NCBI RefSeq assembly: GCF_000970455.1
Contig: NZ_LAJG01000014.1
Location: forward strand, 186,001 to 250,000
DNA from: Devosia soli
Lineage (GTDB): Bacteria; Pseudomonadota; Alphaproteobacteria; Rhizobiales; Devosiaceae
Direction: 5' to 3'
Length of the DNA: 64,000 bases
The position numbers and the translations under genes are program-made. The notes beneath the pieces are model-generated. The model worked only from the letters and a program-made list of their open reading frames with translations. It was not told where the DNA came from and did not search any database. Each line of letters opens with the position of its first letter. Within the stretch, counting starts at the first letter, position 1. This document shows positions 35,622 through 47,100 of this stretch, piece after piece.

Positions 35622-36923
35622 TTGAACACCCCATCCCGCTACGCCCTGCGCATTCTCGCCACGCTGTCCGTCGCCGCAAGCGCCGGCACGGCCATCGCCG
35701 CCCCGAGCTGCGGCACCGATCCGGTTGTCCTCAACGCTTATTTTGAAACCGGCTTCCCCCTGCCGACGCGGCTGAGCGAAGAATTCACCAAGCAGTTCCC
35801 CAATGTCACCTTCGACATCAAGGAAGACCAGTTTGCCAATATGATGGAGAACTCGCCGCGCATCCTGTCCGAAGACAATGCGCCCGACCTTATCCGTCTG
35901 CCTTCGCTGACCGACCTCGTCGCGAACAACCTGCTGCTCAATCTCGATACCTATTTCACCGAGTTTGGCTGGGACAAGTTCCCTGCCGGACAGTTGGTGC
36001 AGCTGCGCGTCGAGGAAGGCGGCCGTCCGCGCGGTACGGGCTCGCTCTTCGGCATGGGTCTCAACTATTCGATGACCGGCGTCTTCTACAACAAGGCGCT
36101 GGCCGAGCAGATCGGGATGACCGAGCCGCCCAAGACCGTTGCGGAACTCGATGCCCTTCTGGCCAAGGCTAAGGAAGCCGGCATCCAGCCGATCATGCAG
36201 TGGAACAAGGGGACCGCCGGTCTTGCCTTCCCGCTGCAGAACCTGATGGGCGCCTATGGTCCGCCGGAGCCGATCAACGACTGGATTTTCCAGAAGGACG
36301 GCGCCACCATCAATACGCCCGAAGCGCTCAAGGCTGCGGAACATCTGGATGGCTGGATCAAGGCCGGCTACTTCCCGCCCGACGCCAATGCCATCGAATA
36401 TTTCCAGATGATGAGCCGCTTCATCGGCGGCGAAGGCCTCTTCATGTTCAATGGCGATTGGGAATCGGGCAATCTCGACACCAATGCCAAGGACAAGTTC
36501 GGCTTCTTCATCATGCCGAGCGCTGAAGAAGGTGGCCGTCACGCCTCGATGTCCGCGCCACTGAGCTACGGCATCGGCGCCAAGGCTGCCAATCCCGATT
36601 GCGCCGCGTTCTTCCTTGATTGGGTCGCGACCAACGAAGAAGCCCGCAAGATCAACGTCGCCGTCGGCGGCTCCAATCCGGGCGGTCCGGCCGATATGGC
36701 GATCCCGCCGGTCGAGCCCGGCTCTGTGACCGAACAGTCGCTCGCTGCTGGCGCGCAGCTGGCGCAGGATAATGGCGCGATGGACTTCATCGCCAATGCC
36801 ACCGGCGCCATCTTCGCCGCGGGCTGGACCCCTGAGCTGCAGAAGATGATCGGTGGTCAACAGACCGCGACAGGGCTCCTCGAAGCCGTGCAGAAGGAAT
36901 ACGAGACTCAGCTCTCCCGCTGA
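35622..36923 (+). CDS. ABC sugar transporter, periplasmic binding protein (family 1)
   Basis: A 433-residue secreted solute-binding protein. Signal peptide is ALRILATLSVAASAGTAIAA; the mature part has family-1 features (FTKQFPNVTFDIKEDQF, PRILSEDNAPDLIRLPSL, GMGLNYSMTGVFYNKALAEQIGM, FMFNGDWESGN). Start is TTG 35622, 7 nt after GGAGGAGG, with no better ATG. First gene of the importer operon, under operator 2. The linked GH32-like enzyme suggests a fructose-containing oligosaccharide (inference). Confidence 0.9.
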   Translation: MNTPSRYALRILATLSVAASAGTAIAAPSCGTDPVVLNAYFETGFPLPTRLSEEFTKQFPNVTFDIKEDQFANMMENSPRILSEDNAPDLIRLPSLTDLVANNLLLNLDTYFTEFGWDKFPAGQLVQLRVEEGGRPRGTGSLFGMGLNYSMTGVFYNKALAEQIGMTEPPKTVAELDALLAKAKEAGIQPIMQWNKGTAGLAFPLQNLMGAYGPPEPINDWIFQKDGATINTPEALKAAEHLDGWIKAGYFPPDANAIEYFQMMSRFIGGEGLFMFNGDWESGNLDTNAKDKFGFFIMPSAEEGGRHASMSAPLSYGIGAKAANPDCAAFFLDWVATNEEARKINVAVGGSNPGGPADMAIPPVEPGSVTEQSLAAGAQLAQDNGAMDFIANATGAIFAAGWTPELQKMIGGQQTATGLLEAVQKEYETQLSR

Positions 36924-37003
36924 GTTTCGGCACCAGGGAGGGGCGGCACTGGCTCCAGGACGCCCCTCCGACCTCTGGCCTTGCGAAGCGACCGGAATGA
37001 ACC

Positions 37004-37936
37004 ATGACTGAAAATGCATCGTCCGTTCCGGACGCAAGACACCAAATCCCGCTGCCCGCGGCGCGGCGCGGCCGCAGGAAGAGCCTCACCGCCTGGCTCT
37101 TCATCACCCCGGCCTTCCTCTTTTACGCCGCCTTCGTGCTCGTGCCTTTGATCATGAGCCTTTACTATTCGTTCCTGCGCTGGGACGGTATCGGCGAAGC
37201 CCGCTTCCATGGGCTCACCAACTATATAACCGTCCTCACCGACAGCGATCTTCTCCAGATCATCGGCAACGCGTTTCAGCTGGTGCTTTACTTCACCATT
37301 ATCCCGGTCGGCCTCGGCCTTGCCGTCGCCTCCGCCATTCGCGGGCAGATGAATGGCCGGTTCGGCATGGCGACGCGCACCATCCTCTTCCTGCCGCAGG
37401 TCATTCCGCTGGTTGCCGCCGGTATCGCCTGGAGCTGGATGTTTGCCTCGACTGGTCTCGTCAATCAGGCGCTCAAGTCTGTTGGATTGTCGAGCTGGGT
37501 CAAGGGTTGGCTCGGCGATTTCGTCTGGGCCCTGCCCGCGGTCGGCGTCATCGGCGCCTGGGTGCTTCTCGGTCTTTGCACCATGCTGCTGGTTACCGGC
37601 ATTACCAAGATCGACACCAGCCTTTATGAGGCTGCGCGCCTCGATGGGGCCCGCCCCTGGCACGAGTTCCGCTACATCACCCTGCCCGGCCTCCGCCAGG
37701 AGATCGGCGTCTGCATCACCGTCACGGTGATCGCTGCGCTTGCCAGCTTCGATATCGTCTACATTTCAACCCAGGGCGGCCCGGGCATTACCACCACCGT
37801 GCCGGGGCTTGAAATCTATCGCCTTGCCTTCGCGCATCGTCAGGTCGGCCTCGCCTCGGCGCTGGCCATCGTCCTCATGGTCCTGGTGCTCCTCTCCATC
37901 GCCCCGGTCCAATGGTTCACGCGGGACAAGAAATGA
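37004..37936 (+). CDS. ABC sugar transporter permease (MalF type)
   Basis: A 310-residue inner-membrane permease with six TM helices. TAWLFITPAFLFYAAFVLVPLIMSLYYSFLRWDGIG is the typical start; the EAA loop is YEAARLDGARPWHEFRYITLPGLR. 80 bp after the binding protein; its stop overlaps the next permease start (ATGA 37933-37936). Confidence 0.93.
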   Translation: MTENASSVPDARHQIPLPAARRGRRKSLTAWLFITPAFLFYAAFVLVPLIMSLYYSFLRWDGIGEARFHGLTNYITVLTDSDLLQIIGNAFQLVLYFTIIPVGLGLAVASAIRGQMNGRFGMATRTILFLPQVIPLVAAGIAWSWMFASTGLVNQALKSVGLSSWVKGWLGDFVWALPAVGVIGAWVLLGLCTMLLVTGITKIDTSLYEAARLDGARPWHEFRYITLPGLRQEIGVCITVTVIAALASFDIVYISTQGGPGITTTVPGLEIYRLAFAHRQVGLASALAIVLMVLVLLSIAPVQWFTRDKK

Positions 37937-38757
37937 AGAGCGCCACCACCAACACTCTGCTCGCCCGCGCGCTTATCGTGCTGCTGATGGCGATCACCCT
38001 CCTGCCATTCCTCAGCATGCTCTCGGCCGCGCTCGCTCCGGCCGGCTCCTATCCCAATGGCCTGCAATGGCCTGCCGATCCGCAATGGGGCAATTTCGTC
38101 CGCGCCTTCGAAGTCGCCAAGATGGATCAGCTCCTGCTCTCGAGCGGCCTGATCGTCCTCGGCGTCGTACCGGTTGCGGTCCTTCTTGCCACCATGGCCG
38201 GTTATGGCTTGGCCAAGCTCACCACCGATAAATACAAGTGGCTCTATCTGGCCTTCGTCTTCGGCCTCACCCTGCCCTTCGAGGCGGTTATCACCCCGCT
38301 TTATTATGAAGTGCGGGCCATGGGCCTCCTCAACACGCGCTTTGCCATCATCCTTCCGCTCATCGGCCTCTACATGCCTTTCGGCGTTTATTGGATGCGC
38401 GCCCATTTCCTCAATGTGCCGCAGGATCTGAGCGAAGCCGCACAAATCGATGGCGCAACCCGCTGGACCGAATTCTGGTACGTGCAGGTGCCGCTGGCCC
38501 GGCCCGCCATCATGTCGCTGACCATCCTCCTGTTCCTCTGGACCTGGAACCAGTTTCTTCTGCCGGTGGTCTTGGTACAGGACCCCATGCAGCGCACCAT
38601 GGCCGGCGCGCTCGGCGCCTTCCAGGGCCAGTGGGGCACCGACATTCCGCTCCTCTGCGCGGGATCGTTGCTGATCCTTACCCCCACCGTCGTCATCTTC
38701 CTTATTTTCCAGCGCCAGTTCGTCGCCGCCCTCATGCAGGGCGCGGTCAAGGGCTGA
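37933..38757 (+). CDS. ABC sugar transporter permease (MalG type)
   Basis: A 274-residue permease with six TM helices and EAA loop [29 protein letters not shown] 37933 is preferred to 37912 because it overlaps the preceding stop and avoids a non-family extension. Pairs with the MalF-type subunit. Confidence 0.93.
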   Translation: MKSATTNTLLARALIVLLMAITLLPFLSMLSAALAPAGSYPNGLQWPADPQWGNFVRAFEVAKMDQLLLSSGLIVLGVVPVAVLLATMAGYGLAKLTTDKYKWLYLAFVFGLTLPFEAVITPLYYEVRAMGLLNTRFAIILPLIGLYMPFGVYWMRAHFLNVPQDLSEAAQIDGATRWTEFWYVQVPLARPAIMSLTILLFLWTWNQFLLPVVLVQDPMQRTMAGALGAFQGQWGTDIPLLCAGSLLILTPTVVIFLIFQRQFVAALMQGAVKG

Positions 38758-38770
38758 TCGGAGTTTCATC

Positions 38771-39856
<1,086 letters not shown>

Positions 39857-39946
39857 GTGTCGGCGCTGCCCTGCCATCAAGGCCTACAAGCGAAACAGCA
39901 TCACGCTCGCCTCCGTCCAGAATAACAGCCGGTCCCAACCGGTCGA

Positions 39947-40852
39947 TCATGGCGCGTTTTTCTGGACGATGCAGTTGCCGCCTGAGGCGATGAGCCTGTC
40001 GCACAGGTTTTCGGCCTCCTGGCGCGTCGGAAGTCCGACCATGGCGGAGAACCGGGTGCGCGATCCGAAGCGGGGGTTGCGCACGGTGATGAGGAGCAGG
40101 CTCTTGTTTCCGAGAACATCGCCAAATTGCTGCTGCGCGGCGGAAAAACGCGCCTGGGCTTGTTCGGCTGAAGCGCTCTGCGCGATCAGCACGCCCCATG
40201 GTTGCCATTCTCCGGACCGGGCCAAGAGATCAGGCGTTCGCACAGCTTCCGCCATGTTCAGGCAGGCGCTATGGAAATCGGCGTCGCTATCGAGGCTGTA
40301 ATCGACCGCATCGACCGTGCCTGCGAGCCACGCATCGACCGAATGGCTCGTGACGATCATGACATAGGCGCGCGTTTCCGCCGGCAAAGCTCCGCCGCCG
40401 TTGGCAACATAGCGCGCAATGCGGGCTTCCCCGCCATTATAGGCCGCGGCCGCAAGGCCGAGATTGCCGAACTTGCGTTCGAGAAACTGCAAATATTCCG
40501 CCGATCGCGCCATGGCTTCTGCGGGGTCGAACGGATCGACCAATCCGCGCAGCCGACCGGTCGCAGGCATGAACTGCGCGATTCCCTGAGCGCCGGCCGG
40601 GCTAATGGCGGCGGGGTCGAAGCGGCTCTCCTGCCAGATAAGCCGCGCGAAATATCCCACCGGAAGCTGGTAGTGAGCCGCGAACACCTCGATCGCAGTG
40701 CAAACGTCCTCTCGATAGCTGTCCTGGCCAATGCAGACGTCCTGCCCACCCACGCCAAAGCATGTCGAACTCTCTTCCGCTTGACCGGCAACCGGTCGCA
40801 TCAATCCGGCGCTCCCGACAGCAAGCAGGCCAACCACCACGACGGATCGCAT
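39947..40852 (-). CDS. Lytic transglycosylase with C-terminal SPOR-like domain
   Basis: A 301-residue secreted protein. Signal peptide SVVVVGLLAVGSAGLMRPVAGQA; an SLT domain with catalytic Glu75 in LIWQESRFDP, AGAQGIAQFMPAT and AAAAYNGG. The C-terminus (about 215-301, WGVLIAQSASAEQAQARFS...VGLPTRQEAENLCDRLIASG) is SPOR-like and should bind denuded peptidoglycan. ATG 40852 gives a proper signal peptide; the 40-residue upstream extension does not. Cleaves glycan strands with 1,6-anhydro products. Confidence 0.9.
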   Translation of the reverse strand: MRSVVVVGLLAVGSAGLMRPVAGQAEESSTCFGVGGQDVCIGQDSYREDVCTAIEVFAAHYQLPVGYFARLIWQESRFDPAAISPAGAQGIAQFMPATGRLRGLVDPFDPAEAMARSAEYLQFLERKFGNLGLAAAAYNGGEARIARYVANGGGALPAETRAYVMIVTSHSVDAWLAGTVDAVDYSLDSDADFHSACLNMAEAVRTPDLLARSGEWQPWGVLIAQSASAEQAQARFSAAQQQFGDVLGNKSLLLITVRNPRFGSRTRFSAMVGLPTRQEAENLCDRLIASGGNCIVQKNAP

Positions 40853-41208
40853 CCTCGACCTCAAACCGTGCTGGTACCACCTTCGACGCGCCAACGAGTT
40901 CCCCTGTCCATCAATACCGGTTGGTGGGAACAGTAGGTCTTCAATCACGAATAAAAAAGCCCGTGAGACCATGCCTTAACGAAAGGAGTGACGCCGGAGA
41001 GCAAGTCAACCTTGCTCAGCCAAGACGCCAGATAAATACGTTGAGAATTGTCCAAAGCATGAAAGGTCGGACCAGGGGTGGAAAGCGGTCAGGCGGGATT
41101 TGGCCGGCAACGCCGGAAGGCTGCCGCCGATTCTTTCATGGCCGGATTCCCGTTTTCAATGGGAATGGTCAGAGTAAAGGCGTATCGTCTCGCTTTGGGA
41201 GACGTGTA
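40853..41208. other. Intergenic region at the edge of a decayed stretch
   Basis: This 356-bp gap upstream of the transglycosylase has no convincing gene. Composition falls in GC towards its right end. It marks the boundary between the regular backbone and the 41-44 kb stretch; no tRNA, integrase or direct repeat was seen. Confidence 0.4.
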
Positions 41209-41399
41209 ATGGCCTTATCGAGGGTGCTTCTGGACACTGAGATGAGCGTGGCATGCGAAAAATGCGGCGAGCCGATAATACATCAGGGGCGTTGGTTTGC
41301 GTCGGTCTGGCGGCTGCGATGCCCGTGTGTGGTACGGTCACGGCCTGGGGCTACGACAAGAAGCTTAAGCTATTCGAGATATACAGAAAGCACATTTAA
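41209..41399 (+). pseudogene. Small double-knuckle zinc-ribbon protein, frameshifted
   Basis: ATG 41209 follows GGGAGAC. The frame reads a 38-residue start with CEKCG, GRWFASVWRLRCP and then meets a one-base deletion inside the second knuckle: TGCCCG-TG-TGTGGT should encode CPxCG. One base added at about 41326 gives CGTVTAWGYDKKLKLFEIYRKHI and a stop at 41397-41399. The intact product would be a 63-residue CxxC/CPxC zinc-ribbon protein of unknown function. Lesion or sequencing error. Confidence 0.6.
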
Positions 41400-41633
41400 C
41401 GCCCGCTATACAATTGGCAATCACCACTCAGGGACTTCCGAAGCCCTAGGTTAGACTTGGCGCGTTATGCTTGCCGCTCCGTAACATTTGCGCGTCCCAT
41501 CTCTCAAGCAGCGTTAGCCAATCAAAAGATAACGAATGGATTTGATAGAGCCAGGTCATGGTTGCAGGTCTGGTCTGTGTATACTGGCCTCACAGGATTG
41601 TTCAAATCATCTTCGCGTTAGTGAACGCCACGA

Positions 41634-42113
41634 TCAAGGCACCAGAACTCCGCCAAGTTCGACGCCTTCGTGCGTTATGACAAGTTGATTTTCAGTGCGT
41701 TCGGCCAAGCCACGAGACACAAGAAAGAACACTGCCGCTTCATCGTCAGTACCGAAAAGTCCGTGCAGGAGTACAGGACCTTCCGCCAACTTCCGCAAGA
41801 GGCCGTAAGCGTAGGTAGGAATGTGCTCGATGCGGCGCGGACCGGCTGTCCGGTCCTTGTGGAAAGCAGCAGGTTCCACCGTTGGACGCATCAAGTCCGA
41901 GGCTTCGTGGGTAAAGCATAAAGCTTCCACCCAAGACCCGACGTTTACCGGAATTTCAGCCTCGCCCGACATCCAAGATTCTACTGTTGCAGGGTCCACC
42001 TTCAGCGAATGCGCCAAAGTGGGTGGAGACCACCGAATAATTTCCAAACATTCGCCGAGCCTGTGTGCGCGCAAAATTAGAACTCCTTGGGTTACCATGC
42101 CCAGTTTTGACAT
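41634..42113 (-). CDS. Unknown protein with XRE-like HTH domain
   Basis: A 159-residue protein. Residues 17-55 (HRLGECLEIIRWSPPTLAHSLKVDPATVESWMSGEAEIP) have the spacing of an XRE-type helix-turn-helix as found in phage and plasmid regulators. The C-terminal part (AYGLLRKLAEGP...RGLAERTENQLVITHEGVEL) could be a winged helix. Codon use is less GC-rich than in the backbone genes. No strong ribosome-binding site is visible. A DNA-binding role is inferred. Confidence 0.6.
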   Translation of the reverse strand: MSKLGMVTQGVLILRAHRLGECLEIIRWSPPTLAHSLKVDPATVESWMSGEAEIPVNVGSWVEALCFTHEASDLMRPTVEPAAFHKDRTAGPRRIEHIPTYAYGLLRKLAEGPVLLHGLFGTDDEAAVFFLVSRGLAERTENQLVITHEGVELGGVLVP

Positions 42114-42183
42114 CGGTAATTGCTGGGTGCAGTAGATTGAACGCTTTTACTCCAGGCCATTTGATCTTCATCAAATGGCGGGA

Positions 42184-42867
42184 TCAACGACCGCGCAGCC
42201 TGTCAAATTTCCGTCCTCGCTCTTGGTGAAACAGCCATCGTATCTCCTGTGCCACCAATTCTTGACCCAAAACCGAAAGTTCATAGATTGAAATCATGAC
42301 CGCAATCACTGTAGCGGTGCCATCCACTACCGGCTCAGTTGCCATGCGGACTGAGATTACCCCGCCTTCGCCATCGCTAAACTGAGCCTCCACCCCCGGC
42401 CTGACCGGTGTCCCGCGTACCGCTTGTACGTCGGGCCATGGCCCATTAGCGGGCAGCGTTTTCCTGAAGTCCCAAGACGAGATGTTCTCCAAATCATAGG
42501 ATGGCATATCGAGAGGCATGAAGCGAACCATGGCCATGTTCTTGGTTGAGCAGAGGCCGGTATGGCTGCCCAATGCCATCCCCACGGGCACCCTTTCAAT
42601 CACCGCTTTGAATTCTCGCGACGTATGGATGAACCCCTGCGCACCGCAATTATCGAACAGTTCAGCGGCCCATTCCGCCAACAACGTGAGAAGCTCCATA
42701 AGGTCACGTTCAGCGTCATCCGCCTGCAATTGTCCAAAGATACGCTCTTCCTCGATCAGAAGCTTCTCGACCATTAACCTTTGATCGGCATTGAGAGCCC
42801 CAGCCAGAGTTTTCGAAAAACTTACTATGTTCAGCCGGGCTATAAAGATGGCACGGTTCCAAGGCAT
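42184..42867 (-). CDS. Unknown protein, 227 residues
   Basis: I do not recognise this protein. The N-terminal half is helical and acidic (LNADQRLMVEKLLIEEERIFGQLQADDAERDLMELLTLLAEW can be split into two amphipathic helices); the C-terminal half is mixed (EAQFSDGEGGVISVRMATEPVVDGTATVIAVM). No signal peptide or membrane span. It is 70 bp upstream of the HTH gene on the same strand and may be cotranscribed. Base composition is AT-richer than neighbours outside the stretch. Confidence 0.5.
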   Translation of the reverse strand: MPWNRAIFIARLNIVSFSKTLAGALNADQRLMVEKLLIEEERIFGQLQADDAERDLMELLTLLAEWAAELFDNCGAQGFIHTSREFKAVIERVPVGMALGSHTGLCSTKNMAMVRFMPLDMPSYDLENISSWDFRKTLPANGPWPDVQAVRGTPVRPGVEAQFSDGEGGVISVRMATEPVVDGTATVIAVMISIYELSVLGQELVAQEIRWLFHQERGRKFDRLRGR

Positions 42868-43218
42868 CTCTATAGCTTTCTGAAACGATTACACTTCTGC
42901 ACCAAATTTATCTGATCTTTTCTGCAGCTATTTTATAAACGGGCTCCAGCACTAATTTTTTTTCTTTACTTAGAACTTATCTCGCAGGCCAACAAGACAC
43001 GCGGGCTGTCCTATTCACCTGGGTCCGGACGCGCGGGACCTACTCGACGCGCCGGAACCTTTGGAGGACCAGTCACTCGATCGTGCGAGAGGGGCATTTG
43101 TGACCAATCAGATTGACGACCTTTCTGCAGCCTCCTGCGACGGGCAATGACCGCTTTTGAAAAATTCTTTCAAGAAGACGAACGCCCGAATTAGGGTCGA
43201 CTTCGGACTTCCGGCAAA
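42868..43218. other. AT-rich gap with a possible gene remnant
   Basis: Bases 42870-42985 are markedly AT-rich for this genome, with an 8-9 T run near 42957. On the plus strand, 42990-43150 reads without a stop (LGPDARDLLDAPEPLEDQSLDRARG) and ends at TGA 43148-43150, but it has no start codon; it looks like the tail of a lost gene. Confidence 0.3.
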
Positions 43219-43679
43219 TCATTGCCCACTTTTGGGATCTGATATCGTCGAAGCGAGCGTGAGCGTCAAATCGGCAAGGCGGCTCATGATGGCGATCAAT
43301 TGATCTGCGTCGAGGCACCTGGGGCGCTGATAGGGCGGCTCGGGGGCTCGGCCTGCCGGCGATTGGTAGATTTGATTGCAGAGAATGGCAAAGGTCGAGC
43401 GCTCGCCCGAAGCGTGGATGATGAGATCCGTTTCAACATACGCACTGCTGCCAATGATGTAGTTCAGGCCGATCCCCTCACCCGGAGTGAGGAGTTCGGC
43501 CCCGGCCCAGAGAGCTTTCTGATACCGATGATCCCGCGCGCGGACTCCATGATCTGCTTCGCACTCAGCGTCGGCCCGAGGTGGTCAAGACGAGGGGGAT
43601 AAACGCGGCAGAGGCGATAGTAATCCGAACAAAGGTCGGAAGCTGCCAATATTGGCAAAAGGTCAGTGCTGATGGTCAT
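43219..43679 (-). pseudogene. Possible frameshifted unknown gene
   Basis: Two overlapping minus-strand frames look coding. The first (from 43679) gives MTISTDLLPILAASDLCSDY and stops at 43464. The second, open 43584-43219, gives LLTPGEGIGLNYIIGSS and AYVETDLIIHASGERSTFA, then stops. Joining them by a one-base change between about 43500 and 43550 would give a protein of about 152 residues. I do not recognise it, and a plus-strand frame (43300-43602) competes. No good ribosome-binding site. Confidence 0.3.
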
Positions 43680-43869
43680 GATTGGATGATTGCACCGAAA
43701 GCAATTTTTGCCAGCGCTTTATCGCAGGCAATCAATTGAATTTCCTAGGAAACCCGGCATGGGACGTAAACATGTCATCTCCGGATGTTTTCATTCCCGT
43801 CCGGCATTCATGCAAAAGGTCGCCGATGCCAATCTCTGTTGAGAGTGACACGCAACTCGAGAACATGAC

Positions 43870-44013
43870 ATGGCAAAGGTGCCAACCAAGCAAGCCTCTG
43901 AAAGTAAAACCGAAGAACTTCCCGATAGCCTGCTCGAGAAAGTGGCCGGCGGCGGTCAACGCGGCACGAGCGTAGGGGATATCGTGCAGCCCGGCCGCAC
44001 CGACAATAAGTAG
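43870..44013 (+). CDS. Short peptide with double-glycine-leader-like core (47 residues)
   Basis: ATG 43870 to TAG 44011-44013. The product is hydrophilic at the start and then carries EELPDSLLEKVAGGG (residues 15-29), close to the ELxxEELxxVAGG pattern of double-glycine leaders that C39-peptidase ABC exporters cleave. The following 18 residues (QRGTSVGDIVQPGRTDNK) would be the released peptide; they lack Cys and hydrophobic core. No exporter or modification gene is adjacent. The ribosome-binding site is weak, so this is tentative. Confidence 0.35.
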   Translation: MAKVPTKQASESKTEELPDSLLEKVAGGGQRGTSVGDIVQPGRTDNK

Positions 44014-44136
44014 TGATGTTCCGCTAACCAGCGACCGACCGCATCGAATACTTTCATGCGTCCTCGCCGCATGCCATCCTGCCTTGATAGCGATACGGCA
44101 GGGAAGATGGTCTCGATGACCGAACCCTGCCGCCTC

Positions 44137-47100
44137 CTATTTCAGCGACGCCACCGATCCGCCGCCTTCGGATGCGGCAGAGATCGGCGTCAGGGCGCCT
44201 TCGGCGCCATAGACTTCACGATACGAGGCCAGGAAGGTTTCGAGGCCGTCGACTGCCGCGATCTGGTTTGCAACCTGGCGGAACTCGTTGCTCGTCGCTT
44301 CGATCGGGCCGGTGATGTAGTCGAACATCGGCCACTCGGGCGACGCGACCATGGCATCGGAGTATTTTGAGCGCAGGCGCGCAAGGCCCGCAGCGTCGTT
44401 GGTCAGCACATAGCCAACGCCAGCCTGCAACAAACCCATCCGTGCCGTCTTGCTCAGCGGCACGCCGGCTGGTGTCGCGCCATAGAGCGCTTCGATCATC
44501 TGGCCCGCCTGCGCATAGCGCTTGGCCTGCCAATGAGCGTCGATGCGCATCAGTTCGACATCCTGGCCCGATAGATCGCGCAACAGGTCGAGCGCCAGCT
44601 GGTCACGGCCGCCATCGAGCATGGCGCGCGCTTCAAGGATGCGCCGCTGGCGCTGTACCAATTCCGGCAGGTCCGGCAGACGCGTGTCGTTGAGGACGCG
44701 CATGGCGTCGGCCGGCTTGTGTTCGGCGAGATAGATGACGGCAAGATCGGACGCCACCTGTGTCTTGGCGACCCCGCGCAGGCGATTGTCGAGCTGATAT
44801 TGCAGCAGTTCCGCTGCCTGCGGCAGAAGATCGACCTGGACGAGACGACGCGCCAGGTTCCGGATCATTTCGTCGCCGCGCGCACCGGGCGGGGTCAGCT
44901 GCCGGAAATCATAATAGATGCTCAGCGCTTCGACCGGGCCGATGGAATCGGCAAGCCCATTGAGAAAGAGGTCGTTGAACATCTTCTGGGCATCGTCGCT
45001 CAGCGCCTGGACCTGGTTGCTTTCCGGGTCGCTGTCGACTGCGGCCATCACCGACTCAAAGCCCTGGCGGTATTCGCCGGTGCGAAAATAGAGATCGGCG
45101 AGCATGCCCTGCATCGAGGCTTCCAGCGCATCGCCGCGCCAGAGCAAGGCCTCGGCCGCGAGCGTCTGCGCGCCCTTGACCACGTCGAGCCGCTTTTCCT
45201 CGTCGAGAAGCTGCAGCGTGCGGTAGACCGCTTCGGCACGCGACGGACGCACTTCGCTGGCGATCACCTGGCCATAGATGGCAATGGCTTCTTCGGGCTT
45301 GCCTTCTTCTTCGGCAATCCGGCCGGAGAGGAGATTGAACTCGGCCACCTGGTCTTCGGTGAGCGAGGCAAAGACCACGTCGCCGATCATTTCCTTGGCC
45401 TGTTCGGCGTAATGCTCTTCGAGCGCGGCGCGCGTTGCGGCGAGGAGGAAGGTTTCCCGTGCCCAGGCGGGATAGCTGTCGATGATCGAATAGGCCTGGA
45501 TCGCATCGGCGCGGGCGCCGCTATAGTCCCCGGTCTTGGAACGGGCAATGGAACGCCAGAAGAGCGCGTCGATATCCTGGTCAAAGCCCGGAGCGCCCAG
45601 GGTCGTCAGAGCATCCTTGGGCCGCCCGCCCATGATGTTGGCGATGGCTTCGCTCATATGAACCTTGTCGAGCAGCTCCTCGTTGCGCAGCGTCTCCTCG
45701 ATAACCCGCAGGATGCCGAGCGCCTCGTATTGCAGGCCATTGGCGATGAAGAAGTTCGCCAGGTCGAGCCGCGCCGCATCACGCGCGCGCCCGTCGCTGG
45801 CGGCGGCTGCCGCTTCCAGTTCCTCGCGCTGCGCATTGAACAGCGCATAATCGGGCTGCAGGAGCGGATCGAAATCGACAAAGCTCGCCCGCTGCGTCGG
45901 TGCCGACGAGGCCAGATTCTGGCGCAGGGTATCGGTCGCCGAAACTTCGAGCCCATCGTCGGCGCTGATGACGGCGAGGGCATTGTCGAGGCTGACCTGC
46001 ACCGTGTCCGACTTGGGGCGGATGACGAGGCCGTGCACGCTCTGAAGCGCCGAGAAATCAACATAGTCGAGCGAGCGCGTAATGCCCCTCGCCGGCGGAT
46101 AGGCCGTGATCACCTCGAGCATATCGCCCACGAGCGGATCCTGGAAGGCATGGATGCGGCCGGGGCGCTCGATATCGGCGACCATTTCGAGATCGCCCCG
46201 CATGTCGCGGCGGCGCGTCAGCTGCATCGGTTCAGTCGGCGCCATCATCACGTCGCCCAGCGACAAGACCCACGCCTGCCCTTCCGAGCCCATGGTCGCG
46301 AGCCTATCCTGGGAAAGATCGATCCGCACGATCTGCGCATCGTCAGAGCTCGTCACGACGAACTCGCGCGCGATGTTGGACAGGTCCTTCGGATCGTCCG
46401 GCGGCTGAATGGCGCTCTGGGTGTCGAACACCAGCCACACCGAATCTCCGCGGCGGAAAATCGCGGCGGGGATATCCTGCTCGAACGGGAAGACGACCCG
46501 CACCGTGCTGCCGAGCATCGTGACGAATGGCTTGAGTTTCGGCGGCGCCTCGGCGGTCAGATCTGCCGGCAGCGCAGTGCGCTCGGCCACGGCATTGTGC
46601 GTGGTTTCGCCCGACGGTTGCTCCTTGGGCAATTCCGACGCCAGCGCTTCGGCCGTTATTTCCGGCAGCGTGCTGCCTTCGATATCGATATCGATCACGT
46701 ATTGATTAGGCCCCGTCGAATAGAACCGCGGCGCCACGCCCTTGGCGAACTTGAGCTGCACCGCGCTGCCATCGAGGGAAACGATGTTCTTGGCCGTGAC
46801 GATCTCCGCAGGGAGATCGGTGACGAGATCGCGCAGGTCGATATCGACCGGCCACTCGAAATCGAGCACCCCCTGCTCGCCCGTCATGTCGAACTTGCCG
46901 GCGGTGGGGATCGTCCAGTCGAACTGCAGGCGCAGGAAGGTCGGGTTGCGCCCGATCCTGAGCTGCGCCTTGGGCGCCTGGTCGGCAACCACCCGTGCCT
47001 TGCGTTCCTGGTCGGCCCGCAGCGCCACCCGCTCGGCCTTGGCGTTCATTTCGTCTATCGCGTCCTGCGGCAGAGCCGGCGGCGCACCCTGCCAGTTGGA

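Noticed and set aside
43300..43602. Plus-strand open frame of 100 codons
   Set aside because: No ribosome-binding site or recognisable motif, and it competes with the split minus-strand frames; coding cannot be decided.
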